A stretch of DNA of 38,261 nucleotides from a virus, in IMG/VR virus record IMGVR_UViG_3300042883_000138, positions 1-38,261 of that record; one strand, given 5' to 3'. The position numbers were made by a program, and so were the translations under genes. Below are positions 5,949-16,156 of this stretch, one piece after another. Numbering within the stretch: position 1 is the stretch's first letter; every line of letters starts with the position of its first letter. The notes under the pieces were generated by a model. That model saw only the letters and a program-made list of their open reading frames with translations. It did not search any database and was not told the origin of the DNA.

Positions 5949-7862
5949 CTATACGGATCTAATAGTGACAAGTAAGGTTCCGCCAAAGCCTGTGAACCTT
6001 TTGTCTTGCGGTGTACGGTTGATAAAGTCCATCTCTTCTATCAGGCCAATAAAGGATTCTCCTGTGCGGAAGTCCTCTACTCGGATGGTATCGCCTACGT
6101 TTTCTACTGCTTCGAGTTGTTGCATACGGTCCCAAGCAGAACCTTCATAGCCTACTTCCACTCCGAACTTATCGCTCTCGTGGTCATAACAGAATAATGG
6201 ATACTGAATCAATCTTTGACGAGGTACTGAGGGCAGAGACTTCAACTGGTAGCCAGTAAATAGTGGTCCAAGAGTGCTGTCATTGGCATCACGGCTAAGT
6301 GTAAACTTGAAGGCTAAGTATTCTTGAGGTCCTTGCGGATAAGGAATGCCGATTTCAGAAACAGTAGACTCTTCAGCAAAAGAACCGATTGCATATTCGG
6401 TATAGTCATAGCCGATAGATGAGATACTCAAGCTACCATTAGTGGTATCAATACGCGGGGTAAGTAGTTTGAATAGCTTACCTTCAAGAGTGTTATAGCG
6501 GATAAAGCCAGTCTTTAGATAACCAGATGCAACCTTGACTCCGTATGATTCAACCCATACACCATCGCCTGGAACACAGAAAGCTACACGATCTGTGCCA
6601 CCAAGAAAGGCTACTGAGTTACTGGTAGTAGTCTCGCCAGAGGCGCATACATCCCAAGCATAGGCAAAGACAAGGCTGTTAGGAATTACTGGCTGTGATA
6701 AATCAATACGAACTAAACCTGATTCGCTTCCCTGCTTGGTAGATACATAAGCAAACTTGTCTCTAAAGGACACATCAGTACACTCTGTTTCAAATAGTAG
6801 CGGTCCATAGGAGACATCTCCTTCATTACCTAGAACTCCTACTCGAACACCTTTGTTAGTGCATAGTACCGCGTAGGTACCAAGGTAGGTATCAAAGGTA
6901 TTGATGATTTCACCTTCAGGTAGGTCTATAACTACCGAAGGAACGCTAAGTTCTGGGAAGCCAAGAGCATTAGCATTAGCCAAATCTAAAGTAATCTTAT
7001 AGATAGATGAGTTCTTACGGCTATAGCCACCTACATAGATAGCATTAGGACCCTCTGAGATAGTAGTCCAAATCCAGTCACTCTGTGGATGGGTATAGTG
7101 GTCTGATGGTAGAGCGCCACCGCCAGTATGAGTAGAACTTAATTCATAAAGTTTATTATTAACGCTGGCAATAAGGCGTTGTTTAATGTATTTAATTCTG
7201 GCACTTGTGGTACTGCTTGCGTTATAGATTTCAGTGCTACTACCTGATGTGATATTTCCTCTATGAACGTGAGTTCCATTGATAAACCAGTATCTGATTC
7301 CATCTGTGGTTAAATCAAGAATAGTAGATGGAGTTCCTGCTTGGGTATAGGTAGAGTCAGTAGGAGTATCATTACTCATCGTAACTTTCTTCAAGGCAGA
7401 GCCATCTGCTACAACTAAACAGTCATTAGTACCATCATTAGCACCAATGATTATCGGGGTATTGGCGCTAGTTAAAGCCCTGACTGTAGTATTTAGCAGG
7501 GTAGCCTGACCTTTAGTCCAGACATCCAAGCCTTTAGATTCTGTGTATTGGAATCGCAGTGACTCATCTTGAGCAGGCTCAAAGTATTTAATTCCTTGAC
7601 CTAGATGAAATGATGACTGAGATCTAAACCACCAACCAGTCAGCGATTGCTCGCCTGCTTCTCTGGTCTGGTCATACTGTTGCTTACGATACTGCGCCGT
7701 TACACGGCGATAAGGTGAATCATCACTGGCAGCCAGAAAGAATGGCAGCCCGTTGATGGCTATATCGTAAGAAACTCCTGTGGCTTGATAGTTAGTCGAG
7801 CCAGCAGGATTGGATAGGGTATAGGGAATACCCTCGGTAATATCGTCACCATATGGTGCCAA
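5949..7862 (-). CDS. Beta-rich tail protein (nozzle/propeller-like)
   Basis: A 637-residue protein dominated by beta-strand patterns and recurring blade-like segments (for example WFINGTHVHRG, YELSSTHTG, YVGGYSRKNSSIYKI, VEVGYEG), as in beta-propeller tail proteins. Its place at the end of the tail module, in a genome without tail tube or sheath, suggests the tail nozzle or hub of a short tail; that is inference. The start is TTG 7862 with AAGGAG six bases upstream. Confidence 0.65.
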   Translation of the reverse strand: MAPYGDDITEGIPYTLSNPAGSTNYQATGVSYDIAINGLPFFLAASDDSPYRRVTAQYRKQQYDQTREAGEQSLTGWWFRSQSSFHLGQGIKYFEPAQDESLRFQYTESKGLDVWTKGQATLLNTTVRALTSANTPIIIGANDGTNDCLVVADGSALKKVTMSNDTPTDSTYTQAGTPSTILDLTTDGIRYWFINGTHVHRGNITSGSSTEIYNASSTTSARIKYIKQRLIASVNNKLYELSSTHTGGGALPSDHYTHPQSDWIWTTISEGPNAIYVGGYSRKNSSIYKITLDLANANALGFPELSVPSVVIDLPEGEIINTFDTYLGTYAVLCTNKGVRVGVLGNEGDVSYGPLLFETECTDVSFRDKFAYVSTKQGSESGLVRIDLSQPVIPNSLVFAYAWDVCASGETTTSNSVAFLGGTDRVAFCVPGDGVWVESYGVKVASGYLKTGFIRYNTLEGKLFKLLTPRIDTTNGSLSISSIGYDYTEYAIGSFAEESTVSEIGIPYPQGPQEYLAFKFTLSRDANDSTLGPLFTGYQLKSLPSVPRQRLIQYPLFCYDHESDKFGVEVGYEGSAWDRMQQLEAVENVGDTIRVEDFRTGESFIGLIEEMDFINRTPQDKRFTGFGGTLLVTIRSV

Positions 7863-7876
7863 GGTTTACTCCTTAG

Positions 7877-8257
7877 TTAAGGGGTGGGTATTTCTACCCA
7901 ACTTTGTGTTGCTTCATCCCACACATAATCTTTTCCATCATTTGGGTATGGAACAGGTGCTTCCCAATAGTAAGTTTCTGGATTAAGAATCCAAGATGGA
8001 TAAGGCTGTGGCGCAAAAAAACCGATACCATCAAAACCATATCCGATGCCAGCATAATTCTTACGAAATGCAGGGCTGCCGTCATCGCCATAATGAACAT
8101 TGCCAAAAGTCCAATATGAAGTGCGCTTACAGACTTGGCCTCTAAAATTGCCATACCAAGTTTCAGTGTCTAAACCTTCTATAAGTTCAGTTTCATCTAT
8201 CCCAGCAATAACCTCAGTTACTACATTGTTCTCATCTAAAAATGCGTAATGTGCCAT
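7877..8257 (-). CDS. Tail-associated protein of the MAHYAFLDENN type
   Basis: A 126-residue protein starting MAHYAFLDENNVV with later segments RKNYAGIGYGFD, PYPSWILN and YYWEAPVPYP. This combination is familiar from short tail/fibre-region proteins of aquatic phages, including cyanophages, where the role is unclear. ATG 8257 overlaps the preceding TAA (TAATG) and is preferred over an in-frame TTG nine bases upstream. It lies between the glycine-rich adhesin and the nozzle-like gene, so a virion role is likely. Confidence 0.72.
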   Translation of the reverse strand: MAHYAFLDENNVVTEVIAGIDETELIEGLDTETWYGNFRGQVCKRTSYWTFGNVHYGDDGSPAFRKNYAGIGYGFDGIGFFAPQPYPSWILNPETYYWEAPVPYPNDGKDYVWDEATQSWVEIPTP

Positions 8258-9138
8258 TATGCCCAACTCACATTTCCAGTACCAGCAGTGATTGTTGTTA
8301 CTTTATAGGACCCATCTGTTGCTGTGCTACCTGTTAAACCTGCACCAATAGTTATGGTTCCATCAGTAGTTAAATAACGAAGTACTACAACGCCAGAGCC
8401 GCCAAGATTTGCGCTGTTGCCACCGCCACCACCGCCACCGCCTGTGTTGGCTGCGCCACTTGAACCCACCGAAGTTGAACCCCAGCCAGTACCACCGCCG
8501 CCAGTACCACCTGCGCCACCAGATAAACCTGAACCACGAATAGAACCGCCGCCGCCACCTGCGTAACTTACCGAACTGCCAGTAATTGAATTAGAAACAC
8601 CTGCGCCACCTGCGCCACCTACCGTTGCAGTCGCACAATTTACACTTACCGCCGCGGCACCCGCACCACCACCGCCTGCGCCTGCTTCAAAACCTGTTGA
8701 TGGATTGGTAACGCCGCCACCTGCAAATCCTTGATTTGCCGTACCTGCGCCACCATTTGCCGCACCGCTTGAACCACACGCACCGCCACCCGAACCGCCT
8801 GCGGCTCCTGAGTTATTAGCGGAATGTCCACCGTAACCACCTTTTGTACTTGTTATTGTAGAAAAAATTGAATCATTGCCGCTAGTGCTTGCCGCGCCAC
8901 CTGCGCCCACTGTAACTGTGTAATTTGTTGCTTTGCTTATTTGTATTGCTGTTTCAACGGAACCACCGCCGCCTGTTGAGGCGACACTTGAACGCAAGCC
9001 GCCTGCGCCACCACCGCCAAGCCCCAAACCGACATTGTTAGTATGGTTGCCACCGCCACCACCGCCTGCAACAACAAGATAATCGATAGATAAAGTTTTT
9101 GGTATTCCCGAAGAAGCAATAATTCCAAGAATAGGCAT
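8257..9138 (-). CDS. Glycine-rich tail adhesin
   Basis: A 293-residue protein. After a short N-terminal region (MPILGIIASSG) comes DYLVVAGGGGGG and a long series of glycine runs separated by short Ser/Ala/Thr segments, ending with SGVVVLRY. Glycine-rich modules of this kind form sandwich tips in phage adhesins such as T4 gp38, with loops contacting the receptor. It probably sits at a fibre tip and determines host binding. ATG 9138 overlaps the preceding TGA (TGATG); a longer in-frame start at 9165 is inside the upstream gene. The DNA is repetitive and GC-rich here. Confidence 0.75.
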   Translation of the reverse strand: MPILGIIASSGIPKTLSIDYLVVAGGGGGGNHTNNVGLGLGGGGAGGLRSSVASTGGGGSVETAIQISKATNYTVTVGAGGAASTSGNDSIFSTITSTKGGYGGHSANNSGAAGGSGGGACGSSGAANGGAGTANQGFAGGGVTNPSTGFEAGAGGGGAGAAAVSVNCATATVGGAGGAGVSNSITGSSVSYAGGGGGSIRGSGLSGGAGGTGGGGTGWGSTSVGSSGAANTGGGGGGGGNSANLGGSGVVVLRYLTTDGTITIGAGLTGSTATDGSYKVTTITAGTGNVSWA

Positions 9139-9968
9139 CAGGCAATATCCCCAATCACGGTCCAAGTATCTGTTGCTGTTTTAACAAGGCTTGCTGCAGA
9201 CCATTGAGCACGAAGGGCTGTCCCAGTTCCATTGACAGTTACCCCGCTTGCTCCAGCCACTGTTACCTGACCTGCACCAATCTGTTGAAGATTGATGATT
9301 GCGCCAGTAGCGAATGCAACGGATGAGTTAAGTGGCACAGTTACTGTTATGGCAGCAGCATTGCTCAAGGTAACTAAGCGACCATTGTCGGTTAGCACCA
9401 AGGTGTATGTAGTACCAGTCTGGGCATTAAGAGTTAGATTCTGTCTAGCATCATTGATTGTTGGTGTATTCAATGTTGGGCTAGTTAATGTCTTGTTAGT
9501 CAGCGTATCTGTTGTTGCTTTACCTACCAAGGTATCTGTTGCTGCAGGAAGTGTAAGCGTGGTTGTTCCTGCTACTGCAGTAGCCTGTACTGTGGTGCTA
9601 CCAGAGGTAGAGCCAGCAAAACCTAAGTTAGTTACAGGCGAGATAGATGCTTTGAAAGCATTAAGATCATCGCTAGTAAGTACGTGTTTGACTGTTGCAC
9701 CTGCTGAGTGTTGCACTCCAGATGTTCCAGAACGTGCTCTGACGATTGTAAAAGTATCGGTAGAACTTGCAGTAACAAATATGATTTCTTCGTTTGTGGT
9801 ATCTGGGTCAATAGCAACAGTGAACTGGTCAACGTTGCCTGCGGCAAGTGTTACTCCGCCAAGCAAGGCAGAGCCAGTTCCTGCTGCCACTGTCATTGTT
9901 GTGGCGCTAGACGATATTGTTGAGGCTAGTGTCGTCTCAACGCTAATCGACGAGTATTGTCTGGTCAT
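9138..9968 (-). CDS. Tail fibre / virion structural protein
   Basis: A 276-residue Thr/Ala/Ser-rich protein. The first 110 residues resemble a phage beta-sandwich attachment domain (FTVAIDPDTTNEEIIFVTA, then FTIVRARSGTSG). A tail-fibre motif follows (ATTDTLTNKTLTSPTLNTPTI), typical of repeats in fibres, and then a beta-rich end. AAGGAAGG precedes ATG 9968. It lies just before the adhesin and likely forms its shaft or anchor. Confidence 0.75.
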   Translation of the reverse strand: MTRQYSSISVETTLASTISSSATTMTVAAGTGSALLGGVTLAAGNVDQFTVAIDPDTTNEEIIFVTASSTDTFTIVRARSGTSGVQHSAGATVKHVLTSDDLNAFKASISPVTNLGFAGSTSGSTTVQATAVAGTTTLTLPAATDTLVGKATTDTLTNKTLTSPTLNTPTINDARQNLTLNAQTGTTYTLVLTDNGRLVTLSNAAAITVTVPLNSSVAFATGAIINLQQIGAGQVTVAGASGVTVNGTGTALRAQWSAASLVKTATDTWTVIGDIA

Positions 9969-9977
9969 TAGCCTTCC

Positions 9978-10892
9978 TTATTTTGTGTAGTGGATACGAA
10001 TTGGATATTTGTCTGCCAACTTCAACGATTCCTCTTGTAGTCGTTGTTGATACAGAGCAAAAACATAACGAGAAGCAGATGCACCAGAGTTGTACGGATT
10101 CTTGGTGTCATTAAGGTCAGCCTCAGCACTAGTAAGATTGATACGACCAGTGTCAAGGAATGATAGAAGTTTGTAGCAGGCACCGAGGATGGTTACATCT
10201 ACTGTGCTTGCAGGCAGACCAGTGACATCTGCATAGTCATCGGTACTAGCATCAAGGGTATTACCTTCTGTTGTATACCAGACCTGAACGGTACGACCAG
10301 GTTGTATGTTTTCATAGATGTTCACCGTATTGTTAGTATTAAAGGTCGCAGCATTTGCCATTGGGTCTGCTCTCCAACGGTTAATAGGTAACCATTCCTG
10401 AGAAGAACCTGTAGTCTGCCAAGACATATACAAAATTGATTCCAAATCATCAGGTAAAGCATAGGTAGTCTGTGATGCGTTGAATGTAAAGGTAGTTGAA
10501 CTTACTGCCCAGAGTTTAGGGAAGTAACTGTTGATAGTATCGTTGATAGCCTTCTTTATGCTGATACGTGGGAAGGTTGGAGCTAGTGTTACTTGAGCAT
10601 ACTGTGCGTGTGGTGATGCTGTGGTTCCTTGGAAGCCACGACCAATCGGGTTAGTCGGAGCACCCATAACGTTGAGAGTATTGTTTGTCTTGTTGAAGGA
10701 ATCAATCCAAATCAACTCATCATCAATTTCAATCAAACCTTTGGCAAGGTTATCTCCTGAACCAACCTGAATTGACAAACTAGAAGTCGTCAGACCAGCC
10801 GAGTTATTTACATAAGTGATGCGATCTTGACGAAGAGAATAACCCTGTAGGTTAGTCCGTACCTCGTCTATCATCTCCGACAGTGTTGGCAT
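9978..10892 (-). CDS. Tail adaptor-like (tubular A-type) structural protein
   Basis: A 304-residue protein starting MPTLSEMIDEVRTNLQGYS. A helical N-terminus is followed by a beta-rich middle with IEIDDELIWID and IGRGFQGTTASPH, and a helical C-terminal region (YVFALYQQRLQEESLKLAD). I read it as a head-to-tail adaptor or tail-tubular protein of a short-tailed phage; no single motif proves this. ATG 10892 has GGAAGGAAAC directly upstream, so I prefer it to ATG 10916. It overlaps the end of the glycosyltransferase gene by 41 bases. Confidence 0.6.
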   Translation of the reverse strand: MPTLSEMIDEVRTNLQGYSLRQDRITYVNNSAGLTTSSLSIQVGSGDNLAKGLIEIDDELIWIDSFNKTNNTLNVMGAPTNPIGRGFQGTTASPHAQYAQVTLAPTFPRISIKKAINDTINSYFPKLWAVSSTTFTFNASQTTYALPDDLESILYMSWQTTGSSQEWLPINRWRADPMANAATFNTNNTVNIYENIQPGRTVQVWYTTEGNTLDASTDDYADVTGLPASTVDVTILGACYKLLSFLDTGRINLTSAEADLNDTKNPYNSGASASRYVFALYQQRLQEESLKLADKYPIRIHYTK

Positions 10893-11952
10893 TGTTTCCT
10901 TCCGTATACCAGCCATCTCCCCACAGAGTTTCTAATCTGCGGAAGTATTTCTCATATTGCTTCGCAATAACATCTACGGAGTAGAGCGATACTGCTCTCT
11001 CTCGTATTGCCTTGCGATCTAAGTTCTTGACATTCTGAGTTGCCAAGACGAATTCTTCAACGTTGCGACATCTAAAGCCTGTCACACCTTCTATAACAGT
11101 TTCAGTAAATGCACCCCAGTCTGTAGTAATTACTGGAGTTCCGCAGGCTTGTGATTCAATGTTCACATTACCAAAGGGTTCTAGGTATAGAGTCGGTACA
11201 AATGTAGCGATTGCTCCACCCATCAACTCTGCTCGCTTCTCAGGTCCAACAGGTCCGATATACTCACCATAGTTCGGGATATGTGGGCCAGGTCCTGCAA
11301 AGATTAAACGAGCACCGATAAGTTTGCAGATATGCGCTGCGATATCTATGCCTTTACGTGGAACCATTCTGCCTATGTAAAGGTAATAATCTCCATCGCC
11401 TTTACCTAGCGGGAACATATCAGGATCTAAGTAACCTGGAATGACCGCATCAAAGAATGAACCATCTACTTGCGCTGCGTTCTGATGTTGAGCGTAGACT
11501 GCGTGCATCCAGGCATATGATTCAAATACTCGATACTTAGAAAAGATACCTGAGTATCCAACACCGAACTCCACTGTCATCATATGTGGCAGTGCATCTG
11601 AGATTGGCTTATGACTTGCTCCGCCAATGACACAGATAAAATCTGTCTTCTCTGCTCGCTTCTTAATCTCAGCAGCAGCCTTCTTATTAAACTTCTGCCA
11701 GTGAGGTAAACGGTAATCAAACGGTGCTTCTACATAAGGCTTGTTACCTACGACAATACGTCGTTGCGTTTCAGTGATACAAGGAATAAGTTCATCTACT
11801 TCGGCTTCATTCTTTTCGCCTGCGTAGAGATAGACTGTATGGCCTAAGCCCTTCATCATATTGCAGAACCTGCGTACCTTTTCAGTGTACGCACAGCCTG
11901 CGAAATCTTTAGTTGTGTTAGTATGTGGTAGTGCTACGACGTGGAATCTCAT
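10852..11952 (-). CDS. GT-B glycosyltransferase (family 4-like)
   Basis: A 366-residue glycosyltransferase. The second Rossmann domain shows YLYIGRMVPRKGID, then FAGPGP and LEPFGNVNIESQACGTPVI, which is the donor-binding E-x7-E region of retaining GT4 enzymes. It probably transfers a sugar from a nucleotide donor. Its place among fibre genes suggests glycosylation of virion proteins such as the collagen-like fibre, or alteration of host surface glycans; the target is inferred. It is followed by the adaptor gene with an overlap. Confidence 0.85.
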   Translation of the reverse strand: MRFHVVALPHTNTTKDFAGCAYTEKVRRFCNMMKGLGHTVYLYAGEKNEAEVDELIPCITETQRRIVVGNKPYVEAPFDYRLPHWQKFNKKAAAEIKKRAEKTDFICVIGGASHKPISDALPHMMTVEFGVGYSGIFSKYRVFESYAWMHAVYAQHQNAAQVDGSFFDAVIPGYLDPDMFPLGKGDGDYYLYIGRMVPRKGIDIAAHICKLIGARLIFAGPGPHIPNYGEYIGPVGPEKRAELMGGAIATFVPTLYLEPFGNVNIESQACGTPVITTDWGAFTETVIEGVTGFRCRNVEEFVLATQNVKNLDRKAIRERAVSLYSVDVIAKQYEKYFRRLETLWGDGWYTEGNNANTVGDDRRGTD

Positions 11953-11961
11953 ACCACAATT

Positions 11962-12546
11962 CTACTGAAAACCCTGGAAATCGGAGACTAACTCGCCGCG
12001 TAAATCTGAGAATCCATCGTGTTGAATTACCAGATTTGGATGGGCAATATAGGCATTAGTCCTGTTAGCCCAGACCCTATAGGCAATGTCTATATGGCGG
12101 TCAAACTCTCTGGCTATCTGGATAAATAAATCTACCTTGGCTGGGTTGACACAATAGGCTTGAGTCCCTGTTGAGACTACCTGTCTGACCCAGTGTTTAT
12201 TGACTGGCTTAGTCTCATTTTTTACTGCTCCTAGATAGAAGATATCCCAGTCTTCGGGCAGGTCTGCCATATATTCATCAAAGACCTCATTGAAGTCTTC
12301 TCTAAATTTAGCATCATCTTCGCAGATAAGAACCATCTCATCTGGCTTTATCTTTCGTAGAACCTCTATATGACTTAACCTGCCAGCCACTATCGGGTCC
12401 ATACCTAGGAACTGTCCATCCATTGCTGAATGTACTTCAAAGTCAAAGCCAACTGTTTCGGCTTCTTTACGGAACTGCTCTAAACGATCTGAACGCCTAT
12501 TGACATTGATGACAATAATTCTGTCAAAGTATTTGTCGAGACTCAC
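11962..12546 (-). CDS. Glycosyltransferase family 25-like protein
   Basis: A 194-residue protein resembling GT25 (LPS or collagen galactosyltransferase) enzymes: it starts with FDRIIVINVNRRSDR and has the EDD motif in LICEDDAKF (E76-D78). A later segment, QAYCVNPAKVD, fits the acceptor region. Family members include enzymes that modify hydroxylysine in collagen, which is intriguing because a collagen-like fibre gene is two genes upstream. The start is GTG 12546 with AGGTGG four bases upstream. I am confident in the family but not the acceptor. Confidence 0.82.
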   Translation of the reverse strand: MSLDKYFDRIIVINVNRRSDRLEQFRKEAETVGFDFEVHSAMDGQFLGMDPIVAGRLSHIEVLRKIKPDEMVLICEDDAKFREDFNEVFDEYMADLPEDWDIFYLGAVKNETKPVNKHWVRQVVSTGTQAYCVNPAKVDLFIQIAREFDRHIDIAYRVWANRTNAYIAHPNLVIQHDGFSDLRGELVSDFQGFQ

Positions 12547-12576
12547 ATACCACCTAAGATTGAAAGTTATATTATT

Positions 12577-12822
12577 TTACCACAACAAAAGCAATTCAAT
12601 GTCTTCTTGGGTTAACCCTAGTCGGTTCATTAAGTCTTGTCTTTGCTGTAAGACTTCTGCGTAGGATGCGATATTGGCTTGTATTTTTTCTTCTAAATTG
12701 TCAATGCCATTTTCACTTACTACTGCAAGTAGTCCATCTTCGGCATAGGCAACACAGTTATTATCTTCCTCAAACTTATTGTTATCCCATTGTAAAGGAA
12801 TTGGAGTATACGTCTGCTTCAT
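12577..12822 (-). CDS. Small hypothetical protein after the collagen fibre
   Basis: An 81-residue protein starting MKQTYTPIPLQW, acidic in the middle, with a helical end (LQQRQDLMNRLGLTQEDIELLLLW). GGAG precedes ATG 12822, overlapping the end of the fibre gene. Small proteins just downstream of fibres are often chaperones or attachment factors; no such motif is visible here. Confidence 0.7.
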   Translation of the reverse strand: MKQTYTPIPLQWDNNKFEEDNNCVAYAEDGLLAVVSENGIDNLEEKIQANIASYAEVLQQRQDLMNRLGLTQEDIELLLLW

Positions 12823-12831
12823 TTATATCTC

Positions 12832-14654
<1,823 letters not shown>

Positions 14655-14658
<4 letters not shown>

Positions 14659-15008
14659 GTAGTCACGGCCCCCGTTACTATGAACTTACCTTCTAAGACT
14701 CTTGTTATTTCTGCACCTGAATCTAAAACTAAATCATATGAATATCTACTAGCAACAATATCGCCAGTAGTTGTAGCATCAATAGTTACGGTAACTCGTC
14801 CATTAAGAGCATCAAATACCATACGACCATTAGCAGTAGATGCAACTACAGTAGTTGTAGATGCGCCCACAAATGGGCGTACTGTCATTGTTCCTGTGTA
14901 TCCTGTTAGGTTCCAAGGAGTTGCAGTTCCAGCAATGTTGTTCTGCACTTGGAACTGAAAGTTAAATGTAGTGGCCTGATCGCAGACTAAATTATATTTC
15001 GCACTCAT
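14655..15008 (-). CDS. Tail/fibre attachment protein (beta-rich, 117 aa)
   Basis: A 117-residue beta-rich protein starting [20 protein letters not shown], then [14 protein letters not shown] and a Thr-rich strand (GRVTVTIDA). It resembles the small immunoglobulin-like proteins found next to fibre genes, which bind fibres to the tail. It precedes the collagen fibre with a TGA/GTG overlap and follows a small gene with TGATG. Confidence 0.7.
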
Positions 15009-15295
15009 CAGGTAGAGACCGCCCTGAGAGCAGCCGCCGCAGGTAAGCCAGAAGTAGAAGCGAGCTGATTACATACACCATTAAAATCAAGCCAATTAGC
15101 TTTATTAGCGTTGCCAGCAATTTGATTTAGAACTCCTACGGTGTCTGTTACAGTAAGAGTGACGCTACGTTGCGCTGCCCATTCTCGGGCTGCCTTAGCC
15201 ATATCAACCATATTAGCAGCAATGCGATAGGTTCCACCATTAGCTAGACGATTTAACTCTGAGTTGAGAGTTGTACCTGCAACACCTAGTGCCAC
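15008..15295 (-). CDS. Hypothetical virion-region protein (95 aa)
   Basis: A 95-residue protein starting MALGVAGTTLNSELNRLANGG, Ala/Asn-rich, predicted mostly helical. I have a sense of similar short proteins in aquatic phage contigs near tail genes, but cannot name a family. GTG 15295 has AAGGAG six bases upstream. Confidence 0.7.
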   Translation of the reverse strand: MALGVAGTTLNSELNRLANGGTYRIAANMVDMAKAAREWAAQRSVTLTVTDTVGVLNQIAGNANKANWLDFNGVCNQLASTSGLPAAAALRAVST

Positions 15296-15305
15296 TGTTT
15301 ACTCC

Positions 15306-15467
15306 TTACTTCTTCTTTTTTCTTGCTGCTGCTGCGTTATCTATTAGATTTGGATATGGACGACCTGCTGCTTTAGCGCGAGCTTTAGCTGCGCTCTTCT
15401 GTGCAGGTGTTAATTTTGTTGATTTCTTCTTTGGGTTCTTTGTTTCCCAGAATGGTTTCTTCTTCAC
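15306..15467 (-). CDS. Small basic Lys/Ala-rich protein (53 aa)
   Basis: A 53-residue protein starting MKKKPFWETKNPKKK, with AQKSAAKARAKAAGRPYPN and an end of four lysines. GTG 15467 overlaps the preceding TGA (GTGA), and AAGGTGAAG is just upstream. The core 'TPAQKSAAKARAKAAGRPYPN' type is familiar from aquatic phages. It probably binds nucleic acid through charge; a packaged DNA-condensing role is a guess. Confidence 0.75.
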   Translation of the reverse strand: MKKKPFWETKNPKKKSTKLTPAQKSAAKARAKAAGRPYPNLIDNAAAARKKKK

Positions 15468-15733
15468 CACTTCACCTTATCTGCCCAAAATGCGGCGCTC
15501 ATCTTGCCTTTAGCAATGTTTTTTGAATGTCTTGCTTTGAATGACTTCTGTCTAGCAGTAGGCTTCTTATCGCCGCTTACGCCTTGCTGTCCGAATCTAA
15601 TTGTCTTGACTTGAGATCCTTCTTTGGCAACAACAACGTGGCTCTTAGTTGGGTGGCTAGGCGTACGCTTGGGCTTATTGAAGCCCGATACACCAGCGCG
15701 TGTAAGACGTGAATCACTTTTTTTCTTTGCCAT
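15464..15733 (-). CDS. DUF6321-like basic phage protein
   Basis: An 89-residue basic protein starting MAKKKSDSRLTRAGVSGFN, with PKRTPSHPTKSHVVVAK, then VKTIRFGQQGVSG, and ending MSAAFWADKVKW. This pattern matches a small protein (DUF6321, as I recall) widespread in aquatic phages and of unknown function. It is flanked by similar basic genes, and its ATG lies within the previous gene. Confidence 0.8.
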   Translation of the reverse strand: MAKKKSDSRLTRAGVSGFNKPKRTPSHPTKSHVVVAKEGSQVKTIRFGQQGVSGDKKPTARQKSFKARHSKNIAKGKMSAAFWADKVKW

Positions 15734-15854
15734 ATTCTCCGTACTTTCCTAAGATTGCTCGGATTGTTCCGTTCTTATTGAGTCTAACAATAAATCCGTT
15801 TTTAATCTGAACAGAGTTAAATCCTCGGTGTGTCTTGTATTGTCCCGAAGACAT
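15714..15854 (-). CDS. Small basic protein (46 aa)
   Basis: A 46-residue protein starting MSSGQYKTHRGFNSV, with IKNGFIVRLNKNGT, and basic throughout. ATG 15854 overlaps the preceding TAA (TAATG), and the end overlaps the DUF6321-like gene by 20 bases. The beta-hairpin pattern (FIVRLNKNGTIRAIL) hints at a small fold, but no family is recognised. Confidence 0.65.
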   Translation of the reverse strand: MSSGQYKTHRGFNSVQIKNGFIVRLNKNGTIRAILGKYGEYGKEKK

Positions 15855-16012
15855 TACTTTTTCTTCTTAGACATTCCTGCTTGAGACAAGGCAATAGCTA
15901 TGGCTTGCTTCTTAGATTTTACTTTCTTAGAAGACTTGCCGATATTAAGTTCGCCCTTCTTATACTCACGCATTACTTTAGCAACCTTCTTAGCGCCTTT
16001 TGCTTTCTTCAT
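15854..16012 (-). CDS. DUF6496-like small basic protein (52 aa)
   Basis: A 52-residue protein starting MKKAKGAKKVAKVMREYKKGE, with SKKQAIAIALSQAGMSKKKK. This layout matches the short family I know as DUF6496: a Lys start, MREYK, and KKQAIAIALS. Role unknown. ATGA and TAATG overlaps couple it to both neighbours. Confidence 0.75.
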   Translation of the reverse strand: MKKAKGAKKVAKVMREYKKGELNIGKSSKKVKSKKQAIAIALSQAGMSKKKK

Positions 16013-16155
16013 TTGGCAGGCTTTCCTGGAGCACCCTTCATCAAGGACTCATAGGTCATAAAAGGCTTATCGTTTGTGTCTGGAGGCCAAGGTGTGTACT
16101 CGTTCTCTTCTGGCTCAAACTTGTTGCTATATTCGTTTGGGTAGTTTCCTGGCAT
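16009..16155 (-). CDS. Small hypothetical protein (48 aa)
   Basis: A 48-residue protein starting MPGNYPNEYSNKFEPEE, with TPWPPDTNDKPF and a basic end. AAGGAG precedes ATG 16155 by seven bases and lies inside the end of the FmdB-like gene. Pro/Asn/Glu-rich and probably unstructured. No family recognised. Confidence 0.7.
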   Translation of the reverse strand: MPGNYPNEYSNKFEPEENEYTPWPPDTNDKPFMTYESLMKGAPGKPAK

Positions 16156-16156
16156 T

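Noticed and set aside
9292-9990. Rightward frame of over 200 codons opposite the fibre gene.
   Set aside because: Antisense to a well-supported leftward gene with SD and fibre motifs; composition is the mirror of a Thr/Ala-rich protein.
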